NCBI GenBank assembly: GCA_002350705.1
Contig: DEFH01000053.1
Location: 63,215-127,214, forward strand
DNA: 64,000 nucleotides
Source of the DNA: Ruminococcaceae bacterium UBA2857
GTDB lineage: Bacteria > Bacillota > Clostridia > Oscillospirales > Acutalibacteraceae
Direction: 5' to 3'
Part shown: in pieces, positions 1-7,909 of the stretch
How positions within the stretch are numbered: position 1 is the first letter of the stretch
How the letters are laid out: each line of letters starts with the position of its first letter
Made by a program: the position numbers and the translations under genes
Notes under the pieces: generated by a model
What the model was told of the DNA's origin: nothing
Seen by the model: the letters and a program-made list of their open reading frames with translations, nothing else
Databases searched by the model: none

Positions 1-39
1 CTGCGATGTGAACCATGCAAATGTTGTGCGACTAAAAAA

Positions 40-98
40 ACTGAAACACTTCAAAAGCCGCTTGCAATCAGTGTTTTGAGGGAGTTTCAGTCTTTTTT
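40..98 (+). terminator. Rho-independent terminator near the window start
   Basis: An 8-bp arm ACTGAAAC pairs with GTTTCAGT, extended by TCAAAA/TTTTGA across a small bulge, and is followed by a T-rich run. It probably ends a transcript that began left of the window. The next 220 bases hold no convincing gene, only a 26-codon open stretch. Confidence 0.7.
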
Positions 99-319
99 GC
101 GGAGCAGAAAACGGGGACTGACTCAAATTTAATTATATGACCAGTTTGACGCCTGCGGATGGCAAAGTAAATTCTATCGAGTATGCGGCACATTTGGTGG
201 AAAACGCATAGGTGAGTTTCAAAATTTTATGCGGCAAAACAAGAGCAGGATATTCTTTTTCTGAGTGTCCTGCCATTTGTTGTTATGGGGAATTTTTTGG
301 ATGATTTGCGGAAAAATTA

Positions 320-348
320 TTGACAATCCTTCTAAAAAATATTATAAT
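320..348 (+). promoter_or_regulatory. Consensus sigma-A promoter
   Basis: TTGACA and TATAAT are separated by exactly 17 bases, a perfect match to the housekeeping consensus. Transcription would start near 355. A strong terminator follows about 90 bases later, so this promoter drives a short RNA or an attenuated leader rather than directly a gene. Confidence 0.85.
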
Positions 349-354
349 ATAAAA

Positions 355-447
355 ACAAGGTGATCGGTCAGTTGTGGCAGTTCTCCGAATTGAATTTGCA
401 GAATAACCGTTGCTTTTGGAAGAACGACGGTTATTTCTTTTTTTAAA
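355..447 (+). ncRNA. Short leader or small RNA, family not recognised
   Basis: This roughly 90-nt unit begins at a perfect promoter and ends in a hairpin (AATAACCGT with ACGGTTATT, 402-441 region) followed by a run of seven T. No open reading frame of useful size lies inside. It could be a free-standing small RNA, or a terminator-controlled leader for the matrix-protein genes starting at 667, although those have their own promoter at 579. I could not match it to a named riboswitch or RNA family. Confidence 0.5.
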
Positions 448-578
448 GGTATATTTTTGGGGTGGTAAATTCTGACATTATAAAGTCGGAAGTGTTTGTG
501 AGATGCAACAAGTGCCCGGAACAGATAACAAAAACTGAAATTCGTGAGAATAAAAAATAAATATATAATAAATTTTTG

Positions 579-607
579 TTGAAATTAATTTGTTATTATA
601 GTATAAT
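579..607 (+). promoter_or_regulatory. Promoter of the matrix-protein operon
   Basis: TTGAAA, a 17-base spacer and TATAAT lie about 60 bases upstream of the first TasA-like gene. The three genes that follow are closely spaced with no terminator between them and probably share this promoter. Confidence 0.8.
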
Positions 608-666
608 GGTATGTAAGGAACGTATATTTTAATGGATATGTTATATGAAAGGAGAGCGATTTTACT

Positions 667-1548
667 ATGTCGGAAAAAACTACAGATCCTAAAAAAAAAT
701 ATAAACATTCTCCTTCGCTGACTGCAAGTATCATTTTGGTTTTTTTGGGCATAGTACTGCTGATTACATTGGCGATGTTCGCATCTTTTGACGAGGTGAC
801 CAACCGTTTTGAAGCCGGCAAGGTTGATATTGTTTTGGAAGAGCCACATTGGGATCCGAAAGATGGAGATGAAACGGTACCGAACACCTTTTTGGATAAA
901 GATCCTACTATTGTAAACAAAGAAGATACTGTTTTTACCTATGTATTTTTGGAAGTGACGGTGCCATATGATGACGATCCGAACTTGATTATTGAAAAAG
1001 CTTATCAGGATTATGAAAACAGAGAAAATGCGGGAGAGGTGGTTTACACAAATAAACAAGATAATAATACTGCTAAAAACCATGTACCGTATTATAAATT
1101 TGTTGCAACAGGCCAAAAAGTAGATGAAGATCCTGTAACAGGTAGTTTGTCAGATTATTATGATCACGGTTATGATAAGACACAAAATGTCAATCCGAGA
1201 TGGGCTCTTTTAAAGGGTTATCCGATAGATAATGGAGATACTGATCCAACAAACAAAACGTTTACCTATGTGTATGCCTATGTTGTAAAATCCGATGTTA
1301 ATGAATTGGAATTGGCTGCACTTCCTGCGACAGCCTCTACGGAATATCCCTTGTTTAATCAGATTTATCTGCTGAATTTCAGGGAAAGGGAAGCCGATGC
1401 AGAGAACAATATTACTGCCTTTCCCGATCCGGCAAGAGACTATAGTATCAAAATAAATGCTTACGGTATACAGGCTAATTACCTGAGACCGAATAATATG
1501 ACTACTGTTGTTCCGGATGAAGTATGGGAAATGTTAAAATCAAATTAA
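667..1548 (+). CDS. TasA/BsaA-like (SipW-type) secreted protein, first of three
   Basis: A 293-residue protein with a Lys-rich N-terminus, one hydrophobic segment (about residues 20-42) and then a motif NRFEAGKVDIVLEEPHW of the kind that follows the signal segment in camelysin/TasA/BsaA proteins processed by SipW-type signal peptidases. The rest is acidic, Asn/Asp/Tyr-rich and likely beta-structured, ending in INAYGIQ, which recurs in the next protein as IKPYGIQ. AAAGGAGAG sits correctly before the ATG. It is the first gene of a three-gene unit of related proteins. Family members build extracellular fibres or biofilm matrix; that role is inferred here. No SipW peptidase gene is in the window. 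Confidence 0.7.
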   Translation: MSEKTTDPKKKYKHSPSLTASIILVFLGIVLLITLAMFASFDEVTNRFEAGKVDIVLEEPHWDPKDGDETVPNTFLDKDPTIVNKEDTVFTYVFLEVTVPYDDDPNLIIEKAYQDYENRENAGEVVYTNKQDNNTAKNHVPYYKFVATGQKVDEDPVTGSLSDYYDHGYDKTQNVNPRWALLKGYPIDNGDTDPTNKTFTYVYAYVVKSDVNELELAALPATASTEYPLFNQIYLLNFREREADAENNITAFPDPARDYSIKINAYGIQANYLRPNNMTTVVPDEVWEMLKSN

Positions 1549-1568
1549 AATTTTGAAATGAAAGCGAG

Positions 1569-2498
1569 ATGAGTTGTGTGAAGAAATCCAGAATAACAAT
1601 ACCGATAGCACTCACTTGCATTTTGCTGATTGTTTTGTTTTCATTGGGAACGGTTATTTCATATCTGACAGATGCGGAAGCGAAAGATAATATTATTACA
1701 ATAGGAAAGGTTAAACTGGAAGTTTCAGAGCCAAGCTATGAAGACAGTCAGGTTGTTGCGGCAGGAGACTCCCTTACCAAAAATCCTGTTATTAAAAATA
1801 TGGGAACAGAGGACGAATATGTTTTTTGTTGCGTAGCGGTGCCGAAAAAGAAAGTCACGCTTTTATATGAAACAGATACAACCATTACAACAGAAGAAGA
1901 AAAACCTACAACCAAAAAGTATAAAGAAGGTACTCCTACGGTAAATAATTACAATGAAGAGGGTTCCATTGTTCAACGAAACGATGAGCTTTACAGAATC
2001 ATAGCCGATGGCGTGAAAGACGGAGCGACATCTGCCAATATTGTTGAAGAACTTGGAACAGATACAAGAGAACCCAAAGCTAAGCCACAGCTTGATTTTT
2101 CCTATAATAAAGGCAATGCAGATGAGGGTAGTGAAAAAGCCGGCTGGATTTATTTGGGCAGAGAGCTTGACCAAATAATCAATGAAAATGACGAGAATGA
2201 ACAGTGTTATGATTATTACTACTTCGGCTATAACACAAGACTTTTATACAATAAGGATCAGGAAAATCCGACAGAAACGATTCCTGTCTTTGACAGAATC
2301 CAGCTGAAAAGCTTTATTGATGAAGAAGTCGGAAGTAAAAAAGTTACTGACACGATTATCTCCATCAAGCCGTACGGTATACAGGCGGACAGTCTGGGTA
2401 TTGATGATGTGGACAGTTTAGGAAGAAATGCTTTTCTGACAAAAGCACAGCTTGAAAAAGTTTGGGGTATCGTGAAAGGAAAGCAGGTGACAACGTAA
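1569..2498 (+). CDS. TasA/BsaA-like (SipW-type) secreted protein, second of three
   Basis: A 309-residue protein with a clear signal segment (about residues 10-32) followed by SYLTDAEAKDNIITIGKV. The tyrosine, TD and N-x-x-T-I-G-x-V pattern is the hallmark of the TasA/BsaA class cut by SipW-like signal peptidase. The mature part has a long acidic loop and ends with IKPYGIQADSLG. It starts 20 bases after the preceding gene and stops 2 bases before the next. The GTG three codons downstream (1578) would give the more usual MKKSR start and better spacing from GAG at 1566, so the true start may be there. The function as a matrix or fibre protein is inferred from the family. Confidence 0.75.
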   Translation: MSCVKKSRITIPIALTCILLIVLFSLGTVISYLTDAEAKDNIITIGKVKLEVSEPSYEDSQVVAAGDSLTKNPVIKNMGTEDEYVFCCVAVPKKKVTLLYETDTTITTEEEKPTTKKYKEGTPTVNNYNEEGSIVQRNDELYRIIADGVKDGATSANIVEELGTDTREPKAKPQLDFSYNKGNADEGSEKAGWIYLGRELDQIINENDENEQCYDYYYFGYNTRLLYNKDQENPTETIPVFDRIQLKSFIDEEVGSKKVTDTIISIKPYGIQADSLGIDDVDSLGRNAFLTKAQLEKVWGIVKGKQVTT

Positions 2499-2500
2499 CC

Positions 2501-3313
2501 ATGAAAAAATATATTGATTTTTTGAGAGAGAGAAGATATATTGCAGCTCTGGCAGTTGTCGCTTTGGTGGTCACCTTTGCGGTTATATCGAGACTGACGA
2601 TAGCCTATCTCGGACATACGACAGATGCCCGTGAGAATACGGTAAAAGTTGGCTATGGCGATACGGAAATCAGCGAAAACTTTGAGGAACCGTCTGAACT
2701 GAGTATGTTGAATTCTGACATTCAGAAACAAATTTTTGTACAAAATAAAAGCAGCGTTCCGGCATTTGTAAGGATATATGCAGAGTTTTCGGACAGCAGT
2801 CTGTCAGAACGTGCTAAAGTGAAATACGGTAACACAGAGTATACTTGGGCTGCATTTAAAACGGCATTGAACTATAATGATCCTACTCCTACTGATTCAA
2901 AATGGCGGTATGTTCCCGAAAATGCTACAGATGATGATGTAAAAGGGCTGGGCGGATATTTCTACTATACAGAGGCGTTGCCTGCTGTCAATGGGGAGAT
3001 TGTTGCCTCTACAGAAAAGCTGTTTGATTCTGTAACGATAGATTACAACGAATATAGTTATGATGAAGACAAAAAGAAATATGTTGAAGTGGACAGCAAT
3101 ATCGACAGAATTCAGCCGCTTGAAATGATTGTCTACAGCGAGCTTGTCCAGACAGTGGAAACCGGCGATAAAATCAAGGATACACAAGGCAGTACGGTTT
3201 ATGGTTATGACTATAACAAAGAAACAGGAGACGAATGGAAAACAGCTTGGCAGAGCTTTTTGAAAGTATCACCAATAACATATCCGACCACCAACTGCTC
3301 CCACTCCACCTGA
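2501..3313 (+). CDS. TasA/BsaA-like secreted protein, third of three, with apparent 3' frameshift
   Basis: The start is the ATG at 2501, two bases after the previous stop, giving a Lys/Arg-rich signal peptide and then AYLGHTTDARENTVKVGYG, a SipW-type junction. A conserved middle (LNSDIQKQIFVQNKSSVPAFVRIYAEFS, given here in pieces: LNSDIQKQIF, then VPAFVRIYAEF) is typical of the family. The reading frame ends TTNCSHST at 3313. Removing one A near 3292 instead reads TTTAPTPP followed by eight Glu-Pro pairs and a stop at 3360-3362, seven bases before a strong terminator. The intact gene probably ran to 3362, with an extended EP tail like those that hold surface proteins away from the wall. Confidence 0.7.
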   Translation: MKKYIDFLRERRYIAALAVVALVVTFAVISRLTIAYLGHTTDARENTVKVGYGDTEISENFEEPSELSMLNSDIQKQIFVQNKSSVPAFVRIYAEFSDSSLSERAKVKYGNTEYTWAAFKTALNYNDPTPTDSKWRYVPENATDDDVKGLGGYFYYTEALPAVNGEIVASTEKLFDSVTIDYNEYSYDEDKKKYVEVDSNIDRIQPLEMIVYSELVQTVETGDKIKDTQGSTVYGYDYNKETGDEWKTAWQSFLKVSPITYPTTNCSHST

Positions 3314-3362
3314 GCCTGAGCCTGAACCCGAGCCCGAACCCGAACCCGAGCCAGAACCATAA
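3314..3362 (+). pseudogene. Out-of-frame (Glu-Pro)8 tail of the preceding gene
   Basis: In the frame one base ahead of the upstream gene, the sequence encodes PTPP then eight Glu-Pro pairs and TAA. The codons vary (CCT/CCC/CCA, GAG/GAA), so the period is a six-base repeat that is kept at protein level. This frame has a TAA at 3276-3278, so it cannot be an independent gene; it is best read as the severed tail of the CDS at 2501. A sequencing or assembly error is possible. Confidence 0.6.
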
Positions 3363-3369
3363 TATCCAA

Positions 3370-3398
3370 ACGGCACCTGATAACAGGTGTCGTTTTTT
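3370..3398 (+). terminator. Terminator of the three-gene matrix operon
   Basis: ACGGCACCTG pairs with CAGGTGTCGT (one G-T pair) around an ATAA loop, followed by six T. It lies seven bases after the stop of the hidden Glu-Pro frame, which supports that stop as the real gene end. The following 120 bases up to the next promoter are AT-rich with no gene. Confidence 0.85.
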
Positions 3399-3518
3399 AT
3401 GGACAGATATTTTTAATTATCTAAATGAGAATAATATCACTTATACTGAAAATGTTGATATGTTGCATAATTTTCTGTTTGGTGTGATAAAAATTTTTAC
3501 AAAAATTGATAAAAACTA

Positions 3519-3546
3519 TTGATTTTTAAATCGTTTCGTGTATAAT
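3519..3546 (+). promoter_or_regulatory. Promoter of the anchored surface protein gene
   Basis: TTGATT, a 16-base spacer and TATAAT. The 5' leader that follows (about 3553-3680) is long and contains a small hairpin CTGAAAC...GTTTCAG (3580-3607) without a T-run, so translation or stability control is possible. No known riboswitch was recognised. Confidence 0.7.
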
Positions 3547-3680
3547 ATAAAGAGGACATTTGTGCCTTGCAAATTTGCTGAAACCGCCACTTTAGAGAGT
3601 TTCAGGGCTGTATTCACATGACAGTTCGATAAAATAGTAAATTAAGTAGGACACTTACTCAATTGACAGGAGGCAGCCGT

Positions 3681-4493
3681 ATGATTAGGCAAATACATAA
3701 AATTATATCGGTCTTGCTCATGGTGTTGCTGTTGATTTCATCCTTTGGCGTGACCACATTTGCGGATGAGCTGAGAGCCGGTACAGTTGCAGGTTTGCCT
3801 GAAAAACTGGTTGTACTTGATGATAAGGGTAACTCTGTGAGTGAAAATGGAGAGTATTTTTTTGCTGTTGAAAACATGAACGCAGGAGAGCATTATACCA
3901 AGAAAATTCAGATTATGAATCTTCGTGAAGACGCTTCTTACCATATCGACTTCCGTGCACAGCCCATCAGTGCAAGCGGTGAAATTGATTTGGAAAATGA
4001 CTGTCAGTGTGTGGTTTCTCTTGACGGCAATACCATATATGAGGGCAAAGTAACCGGTGAGGGTACGCCTGATATTCGTGTGACTCCTCTTGATCTGGGC
4101 TATTATACCCCCGGTGCAGGTCGTGTGATGACAGTGGACATCGTCTGGATTGACAAAGGCTATGGCGGTGAGATTGACAACGGTGCAAGACTCGTTGACA
4201 GCAACGGAGTTACGATTATCAGAGGAAAATCCGGTAAAACCCATATTGAAGGTGAAGTTATCTTCAAATGGATTTTTACGGCGGCTGTGACGATTCCGCC
4301 CGATGACCATTCCGATACCTCCGATCCTCCTATCATTCCGCCTTTGAATCCCGGAACGCCTATTGACACAGGTGAGGCAATTATGCTGATTATATTCGGT
4401 CTGGCTGCATTGGCAATGTCGATCATGCTGATACTGGTTCTTTCCAAACGTAAAAAACAGAAAGAAGAAGAAAAGAATAAACAAAAAGATTAA
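3681..4493 (+). CDS. Secreted protein with C-terminal membrane anchor
   Basis: The start is the ATG at 3681, nine bases after AGGAGG, giving a clean signal peptide (VLLMVLLLISSFGVTTFA, likely cut before DEL). The mature part carries a beta-rich region with an NMNAGEHYTKKIQIMN segment, resembling the donor-type domains found beside SipW-class proteins. A Pro/Asp linker (about 215-240) leads to IDTGEAIM, a hydrophobic helix and a Lys-rich tail. That arrangement is like a cell-wall sorting signal, although it lacks canonical LPxTG, so simple membrane anchoring is equally likely. It is the fourth gene of the surface cluster, with its own promoter and terminator. A role as anchor or assembly partner for the three TasA-like proteins is inferred. 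Confidence 0.6.
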   Translation: MIRQIHKIISVLLMVLLLISSFGVTTFADELRAGTVAGLPEKLVVLDDKGNSVSENGEYFFAVENMNAGEHYTKKIQIMNLREDASYHIDFRAQPISASGEIDLENDCQCVVSLDGNTIYEGKVTGEGTPDIRVTPLDLGYYTPGAGRVMTVDIVWIDKGYGGEIDNGARLVDSNGVTIIRGKSGKTHIEGEVIFKWIFTAAVTIPPDDHSDTSDPPIIPPLNPGTPIDTGEAIMLIIFGLAALAMSIMLILVLSKRKKQKEEEKNKQKD

Positions 4494-4496
4494 TGG

Positions 4497-4532
4497 ATTC
4501 CCGGTTCACATTTCGGTGAGCCGGGAATTTTT
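4497..4532 (+). terminator. Rho-independent terminator
   Basis: ATTCCCGGTTCAC pairs with GTGAGCCGGGAAT and runs into T's. It closes the surface-protein cluster, three bases after its last stop codon. Confidence 0.9.
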
Positions 4533-4693
4533 AGTGTGTATACAACCCTTTGTAAAAATGTGTCATATTTCTGTAAATACAGCAGTGGAGAAGTGTTTTT
4601 TTGGTCATTTGCAATAAAGTTCAAAGAATCACTTTTCTATTTGGCGAAAATGTACTATAATAAAACTATTATCTAAAAATGGAGTGTGCGGTT

Positions 4694-5212
4694 ATGGAAG
4701 AAAAGAAAAAAAACAAGGTTAAAATAACTGTTGCCGGTACAGAATATACGGTGCTCACTCATGAAAGTGATGAATATACCAAAAATCTTGCAAAAGAAGT
4801 GGATGAATCCATCAGAGAAATGTGTACTAACGGCAGGATTTCCATTACAGCGGCAGCCATACTGACAGCAGTGAATTTATGCGACAGAATTCGGAAATAC
4901 GAACAGGAAGCGGAATCTCTCGGAGAACAGATAGAAGGCTATCTCGAAGCGGCGTCCGAGCAGCTTAACAAGTATAATTCCCTCAAACGTGAAAATGACA
5001 AGCTCAGACGTGATATAGAAATCTATCGGAAACGGCTGTCGGAAGAAAAACCGGGGATTCATGAACCGTCTCCTCTTTCAGAGCCGTGCAGACCTTTGCG
5101 TAAGGCGGTAGCCGTATCGGAGCAGGAGGAAGCTGCCGAAGATGAAACAAAATTTTTTGATACATTAAACAGCGGGTTCAAGGGAATCAGAAATGAGAGT
5201 GGAGAATCATGA
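4694..5212 (+). CDS. zapA: Cell division protein ZapA
   Basis: The ATG at 4694 is preceded by GGAG with nine-base spacing, so the upstream in-frame ATG is not needed. The N-terminal part, KVKITVAGTEYTVLTHESDEY followed by VDESIREM, is the ZapA fold; residues about 60-125 form the long coiled coil that dimerises it. ZapA binds FtsZ filaments in the cytoplasm and stabilises the division ring. At about 172 residues it is longer than the usual 85-110 because of an added acidic, Pro-containing C-terminal tail (about 125-172). It overlaps the next gene by four bases (ATGA). A TATAAT at 4656 with a poor -35 is the likely promoter. Confidence 0.85.
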   Translation: MEEKKKNKVKITVAGTEYTVLTHESDEYTKNLAKEVDESIREMCTNGRISITAAAILTAVNLCDRIRKYEQEAESLGEQIEGYLEAASEQLNKYNSLKRENDKLRRDIEIYRKRLSEEKPGIHEPSPLSEPCRPLRKAVAVSEQEEAAEDETKFFDTLNSGFKGIRNESGES

Positions 5213-7275
5213 ATAAAAAATTAGAGATTTTGGCTCCGGCAGGCAGTATCGAGTCCATTTATCCGGCTGTACGCATGGGAGCCGATGCGGTATATCTGGT
5301 AGCATGGAAACTGAGTGCAAGAACAGCTGCTCAGAATTTCAGCAGAGAGGATCTGAAACAGGCAGTGGAATATTGTCATGCCAGAGGTGTGAAAGTGTAT
5401 CTTGCCTGCAATACGCTCATGCATGATGAAGAATTAGCCGAGGCTATGGGAATTATCAAATATGCGTGCAGCATTCCTGTAGATGCACTGATTATGCAGG
5501 ATTTGGGCTTGATTTCACTGGTAAGGGAAGCGGCACCGAAGATGCGTCTGCACGCCTCAACACAAATGTCTGTGCATACGGTTGAGGGAGTGAAACTGCT
5601 GGAAAAGATGGGTTTTCAAAGAGTGGTGCTCTCCAGAGAACTGAGCAAAGCCGAAATACAGGAAATCGCAGAGCATACCAATGCGGAATTGGAAATATTT
5701 GTGCATGGTGCATTGTGTATGAGTGTATCGGGACAGTGCTATTTCAGTGCGATGTTAGGCTCACGCAGCGGCAACAGAGGCTCCTGTGCCCAGCCGTGCA
5801 GACTGCCTTTTGCGGCAGAGGGCGGCAATGGTCATGATTTGAGTCTGAAAGACAATTCGATTATCAGTCATTTGCGTGAACTGGAAGAAATGGGTGTGAC
5901 TTCCGCCAAAATAGAGGGCAGAATGAAACGTCCCGAATATGTAGCGGTATCTGTGAAAGCATGTCGGGAAAGTCTTGATACGGGAAAAGTTGACGGAGAC
6001 ATTGCCGATAAGCTGCAAGCCGTTTTTTCAAGGTCAGGCTTTACGGACGGTTATTTCACGGGGCAGAGAGGACGGGAAATGTTCGGGATCCGTTCCAAAG
6101 AAAACGTCACTTCTGCAACAGATAAAATTCTGACGGAAATCAGAACCATGTATAAAGACGAACAGCCGTTAGTACCTGTACAAATGAAGTTTATGATGAA
6201 AGAGGGAGAGTCTGTACGGTTTGCTGTGTCTGACGGTGACGGAAACAGTGCATCGGTGAAGGGTGCCGTACCCGAAAAGGCTCTGAAAGTCGCTCTGACG
6301 GAAGAAAAAGCGAAAAACAATCTGACGAAAACAGGCGGCACCCCATATTTTGAAAACAGTTTTTCTGCTGACATAGGAGAGGGTTTGACAGTGCCAATGT
6401 CAGAACTGAACAGACTCAGAAGAACGGCATTGGAAGAACTGACAGAAAAGCGTGTCAAAAGAGTGCCTGTGACATTTTCGGAAGCGGTGTTTCCAAAGAC
6501 GGAGACTCGCAGGAAAAAGTCTCCAAAGTATTTTCGTGGACGATTTGTCAACAGTGATATCCCCGACAGTTTTCTGGACAGTGAATTGATTTATGTTCCC
6601 ATGAATCTCAGGGATGAAGAATATAATGCCTTGATGGACAGGGGATTTGCGGTAGCTGTGGAAATTCCGAGAGGAATGTTCGGTATGGAAAAGCGGATCT
6701 ATGAGCGTCTGAAACATATTCAGGGCTTAGGCATCAATGAAGTGCTTGCTTCCAATCTGGGAGCGGTGGAGATGGCAAAACAGCTGGACATGGATATTCA
6801 TGGAGGCTTTGGACTGAATATCACGAATACAGCATCTGTGGAGTGGGCGGAAAAAATGGGCTTGCTGGATATAGAGGTGTCCATTGAACTGACACTGGAG
6901 CAGATTGCGAAATTGGGCGGCAAAATACCGCTTGGGATTGTCAGCTACGGACTGCTGCCGCTCATGCTGACAAGAAACAATCCCGCCGAAAATGACGGAA
7001 ACAGTTTTGCATCCTGCAAAACGATTTCTTTCCTGCGTGACAGAAAGGGAATTGCCTTTCCCATGCAGTCCTATGGAGCGTGTACGGAAATTCTCAATTC
7101 CGTGCCCGTAATCTTATCGGACAGAAAGCACGAAATCAAGGGTATCGACTTTGAAGTTTTTCGCTTTAGTGTTGAAAACTCTGTTGAAATGGGGGAAAAA
7201 TCTCTGCTTTTTGACCGGAAATTATCCTCAAAAGGTGGATTTACAAGAGGATTGTACTATCGTGGAGTGGAATGA
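5209..7275 (+). CDS. Peptidase U32 family protein with DUF3656-type C-terminal region
   Basis: 688 residues. It begins LEILAPAGS and contains the U32 signature around residues 163-190 (EIFVHGALC, then SGQCYFSAMLG, SRSGNRG, CAQPCR). The four cysteines in this region are those that hold an iron-sulfur cluster in relatives. The remainder contains the collagenase-like TIM barrel followed by the C-terminal domain found in longer members, ending in GLYYRGVE. Named relatives include RlhA, which hydroxylates 23S rRNA C2501 in E. coli, and UbiU/UbiV and TrhP-type enzymes; which substrate applies here is unknown. Translationally coupled to zapA, and dut follows after 35 bases. Confidence 0.85.
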   Translation: MNKKLEILAPAGSIESIYPAVRMGADAVYLVAWKLSARTAAQNFSREDLKQAVEYCHARGVKVYLACNTLMHDEELAEAMGIIKYACSIPVDALIMQDLGLISLVREAAPKMRLHASTQMSVHTVEGVKLLEKMGFQRVVLSRELSKAEIQEIAEHTNAELEIFVHGALCMSVSGQCYFSAMLGSRSGNRGSCAQPCRLPFAAEGGNGHDLSLKDNSIISHLRELEEMGVTSAKIEGRMKRPEYVAVSVKACRESLDTGKVDGDIADKLQAVFSRSGFTDGYFTGQRGREMFGIRSKENVTSATDKILTEIRTMYKDEQPLVPVQMKFMMKEGESVRFAVSDGDGNSASVKGAVPEKALKVALTEEKAKNNLTKTGGTPYFENSFSADIGEGLTVPMSELNRLRRTALEELTEKRVKRVPVTFSEAVFPKTETRRKKSPKYFRGRFVNSDIPDSFLDSELIYVPMNLRDEEYNALMDRGFAVAVEIPRGMFGMEKRIYERLKHIQGLGINEVLASNLGAVEMAKQLDMDIHGGFGLNITNTASVEWAEKMGLLDIEVSIELTLEQIAKLGGKIPLGIVSYGLLPLMLTRNNPAENDGNSFASCKTISFLRDRKGIAFPMQSYGACTEILNSVPVILSDRKHEIKGIDFEVFRFSVENSVEMGEKSLLFDRKLSSKGGFTRGLYYRGVE

Positions 7276-7310
7276 CAGAAAATTTTGTGAAAGAGAAAGG
7301 GAGTTTTATC

Positions 7311-7757
7311 ATGTCGGAAACAGTAAAAATCAAGCGTTTGCATCCTGATGCCGTGATGCCCAAAAGAGCAACGGCAAGTGCGGCAGGAGCTGATTTGTAT
7401 GCGTGTATCAAAGAACCTGTGACGCTTGCACCGTCGGAGCTTGCAAAAATTCCGACAGGCATTGCGGTTGAACTGCCAAGAGAAGATATGGCAGCATTTC
7501 TGTTTGCCAGAAGCGGATTGGGAGTAAAGCACGGCATAACGCTGTCAAATGGTGTGGGAGTTGTGGACAGTGATTACAGGGGAGAAATTTGTGTAGGCTT
7601 GTGTAATGTGTCTGACAAGCCCTATACGATTCAGCCAAATGAGAGAATTGCACAAATGGTGATTATGCCTGTTGTGTTGGCGGACTTTGCGGAAACAGAG
7701 GAACTCAGCGACACGGCAAGAGGCGAAGGCGGATTTGGTTCCAGCGGCAAAATGTAA
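7311..7757 (+). CDS. dut: dUTP diphosphatase
   Basis: The ATG at 7311 follows AAAGGGAG at the right distance; the upstream in-frame ATG overlaps the previous gene. The 148-residue product carries all five dUTPase motifs: ASAAGADLYA, ARSGLGVKHGI, GVVDSDYRGEI, NERIAQMVI and the Gly-rich C-terminal arm RGEGGFGSSG. The trimeric enzyme hydrolyses dUTP to dUMP and pyrophosphate, keeping uracil out of DNA and feeding thymidylate synthesis. It is the last gene of zapA-U32-dut. No strong terminator follows before the promoter at 7784. Confidence 0.93.
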   Translation: MSETVKIKRLHPDAVMPKRATASAAGADLYACIKEPVTLAPSELAKIPTGIAVELPREDMAAFLFARSGLGVKHGITLSNGVGVVDSDYRGEICVGLCNVSDKPYTIQPNERIAQMVIMPVVLADFAETEELSDTARGEGGFGSSGKM

Positions 7758-7783
7758 AAAGCCGTCAATATGACAAATTGCGG

Positions 7784-7812
7784 TTGAGATTGGCTGCTTT
7801 TCCGTTTATAAT
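7784..7812 (+). promoter_or_regulatory. Promoter cut off from mreB by a TnpB element
   Basis: TTGAGA, 17 bases, TATAAT. Fourteen bases downstream comes GGAAAGGAG (7826-7834), a textbook ribosome site, but no usable start codon follows it: the first ATG (7863) gives only three codons. It probably served mreB, whose ATG is now 1.4 kb away on the far side of the TnpB element. Confidence 0.65.
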
Positions 7813-7909
7813 AGGGGCAGACTTTGGAAAGGAGTTACAAAATAAGCAGCAAAAACATTGACATGTGTGATTAAATGAGTATATACTCACGGAAAGGGTG
7901 GTAACAAAA

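Noticed and set aside
129..212. Open stretch of about 26 codons ending in TAG (MTSLTPADG...)
   Set aside because: No ribosome site, a stop just upstream and too short to recognise; it may be a gene relic, but nothing supports it.
3276..3313. Programmed ribosomal frameshift into the Glu-Pro frame
   Set aside because: No slippery heptamer, rare-codon pause or stimulating structure is visible; mutation or sequencing error explains it better.
3235..3522. 95-codon open frame overlapping the end of the third TasA-like gene
   Set aside because: It is a third reading of the Glu-Pro repeat DNA and of the terminator; no ribosome site and no protein-like composition.
7826..7875. Small gene behind the strong ribosome site at 7826
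   Set aside because: The only following ATG (7863) opens three codons. The site is better explained as the severed mreB start region.
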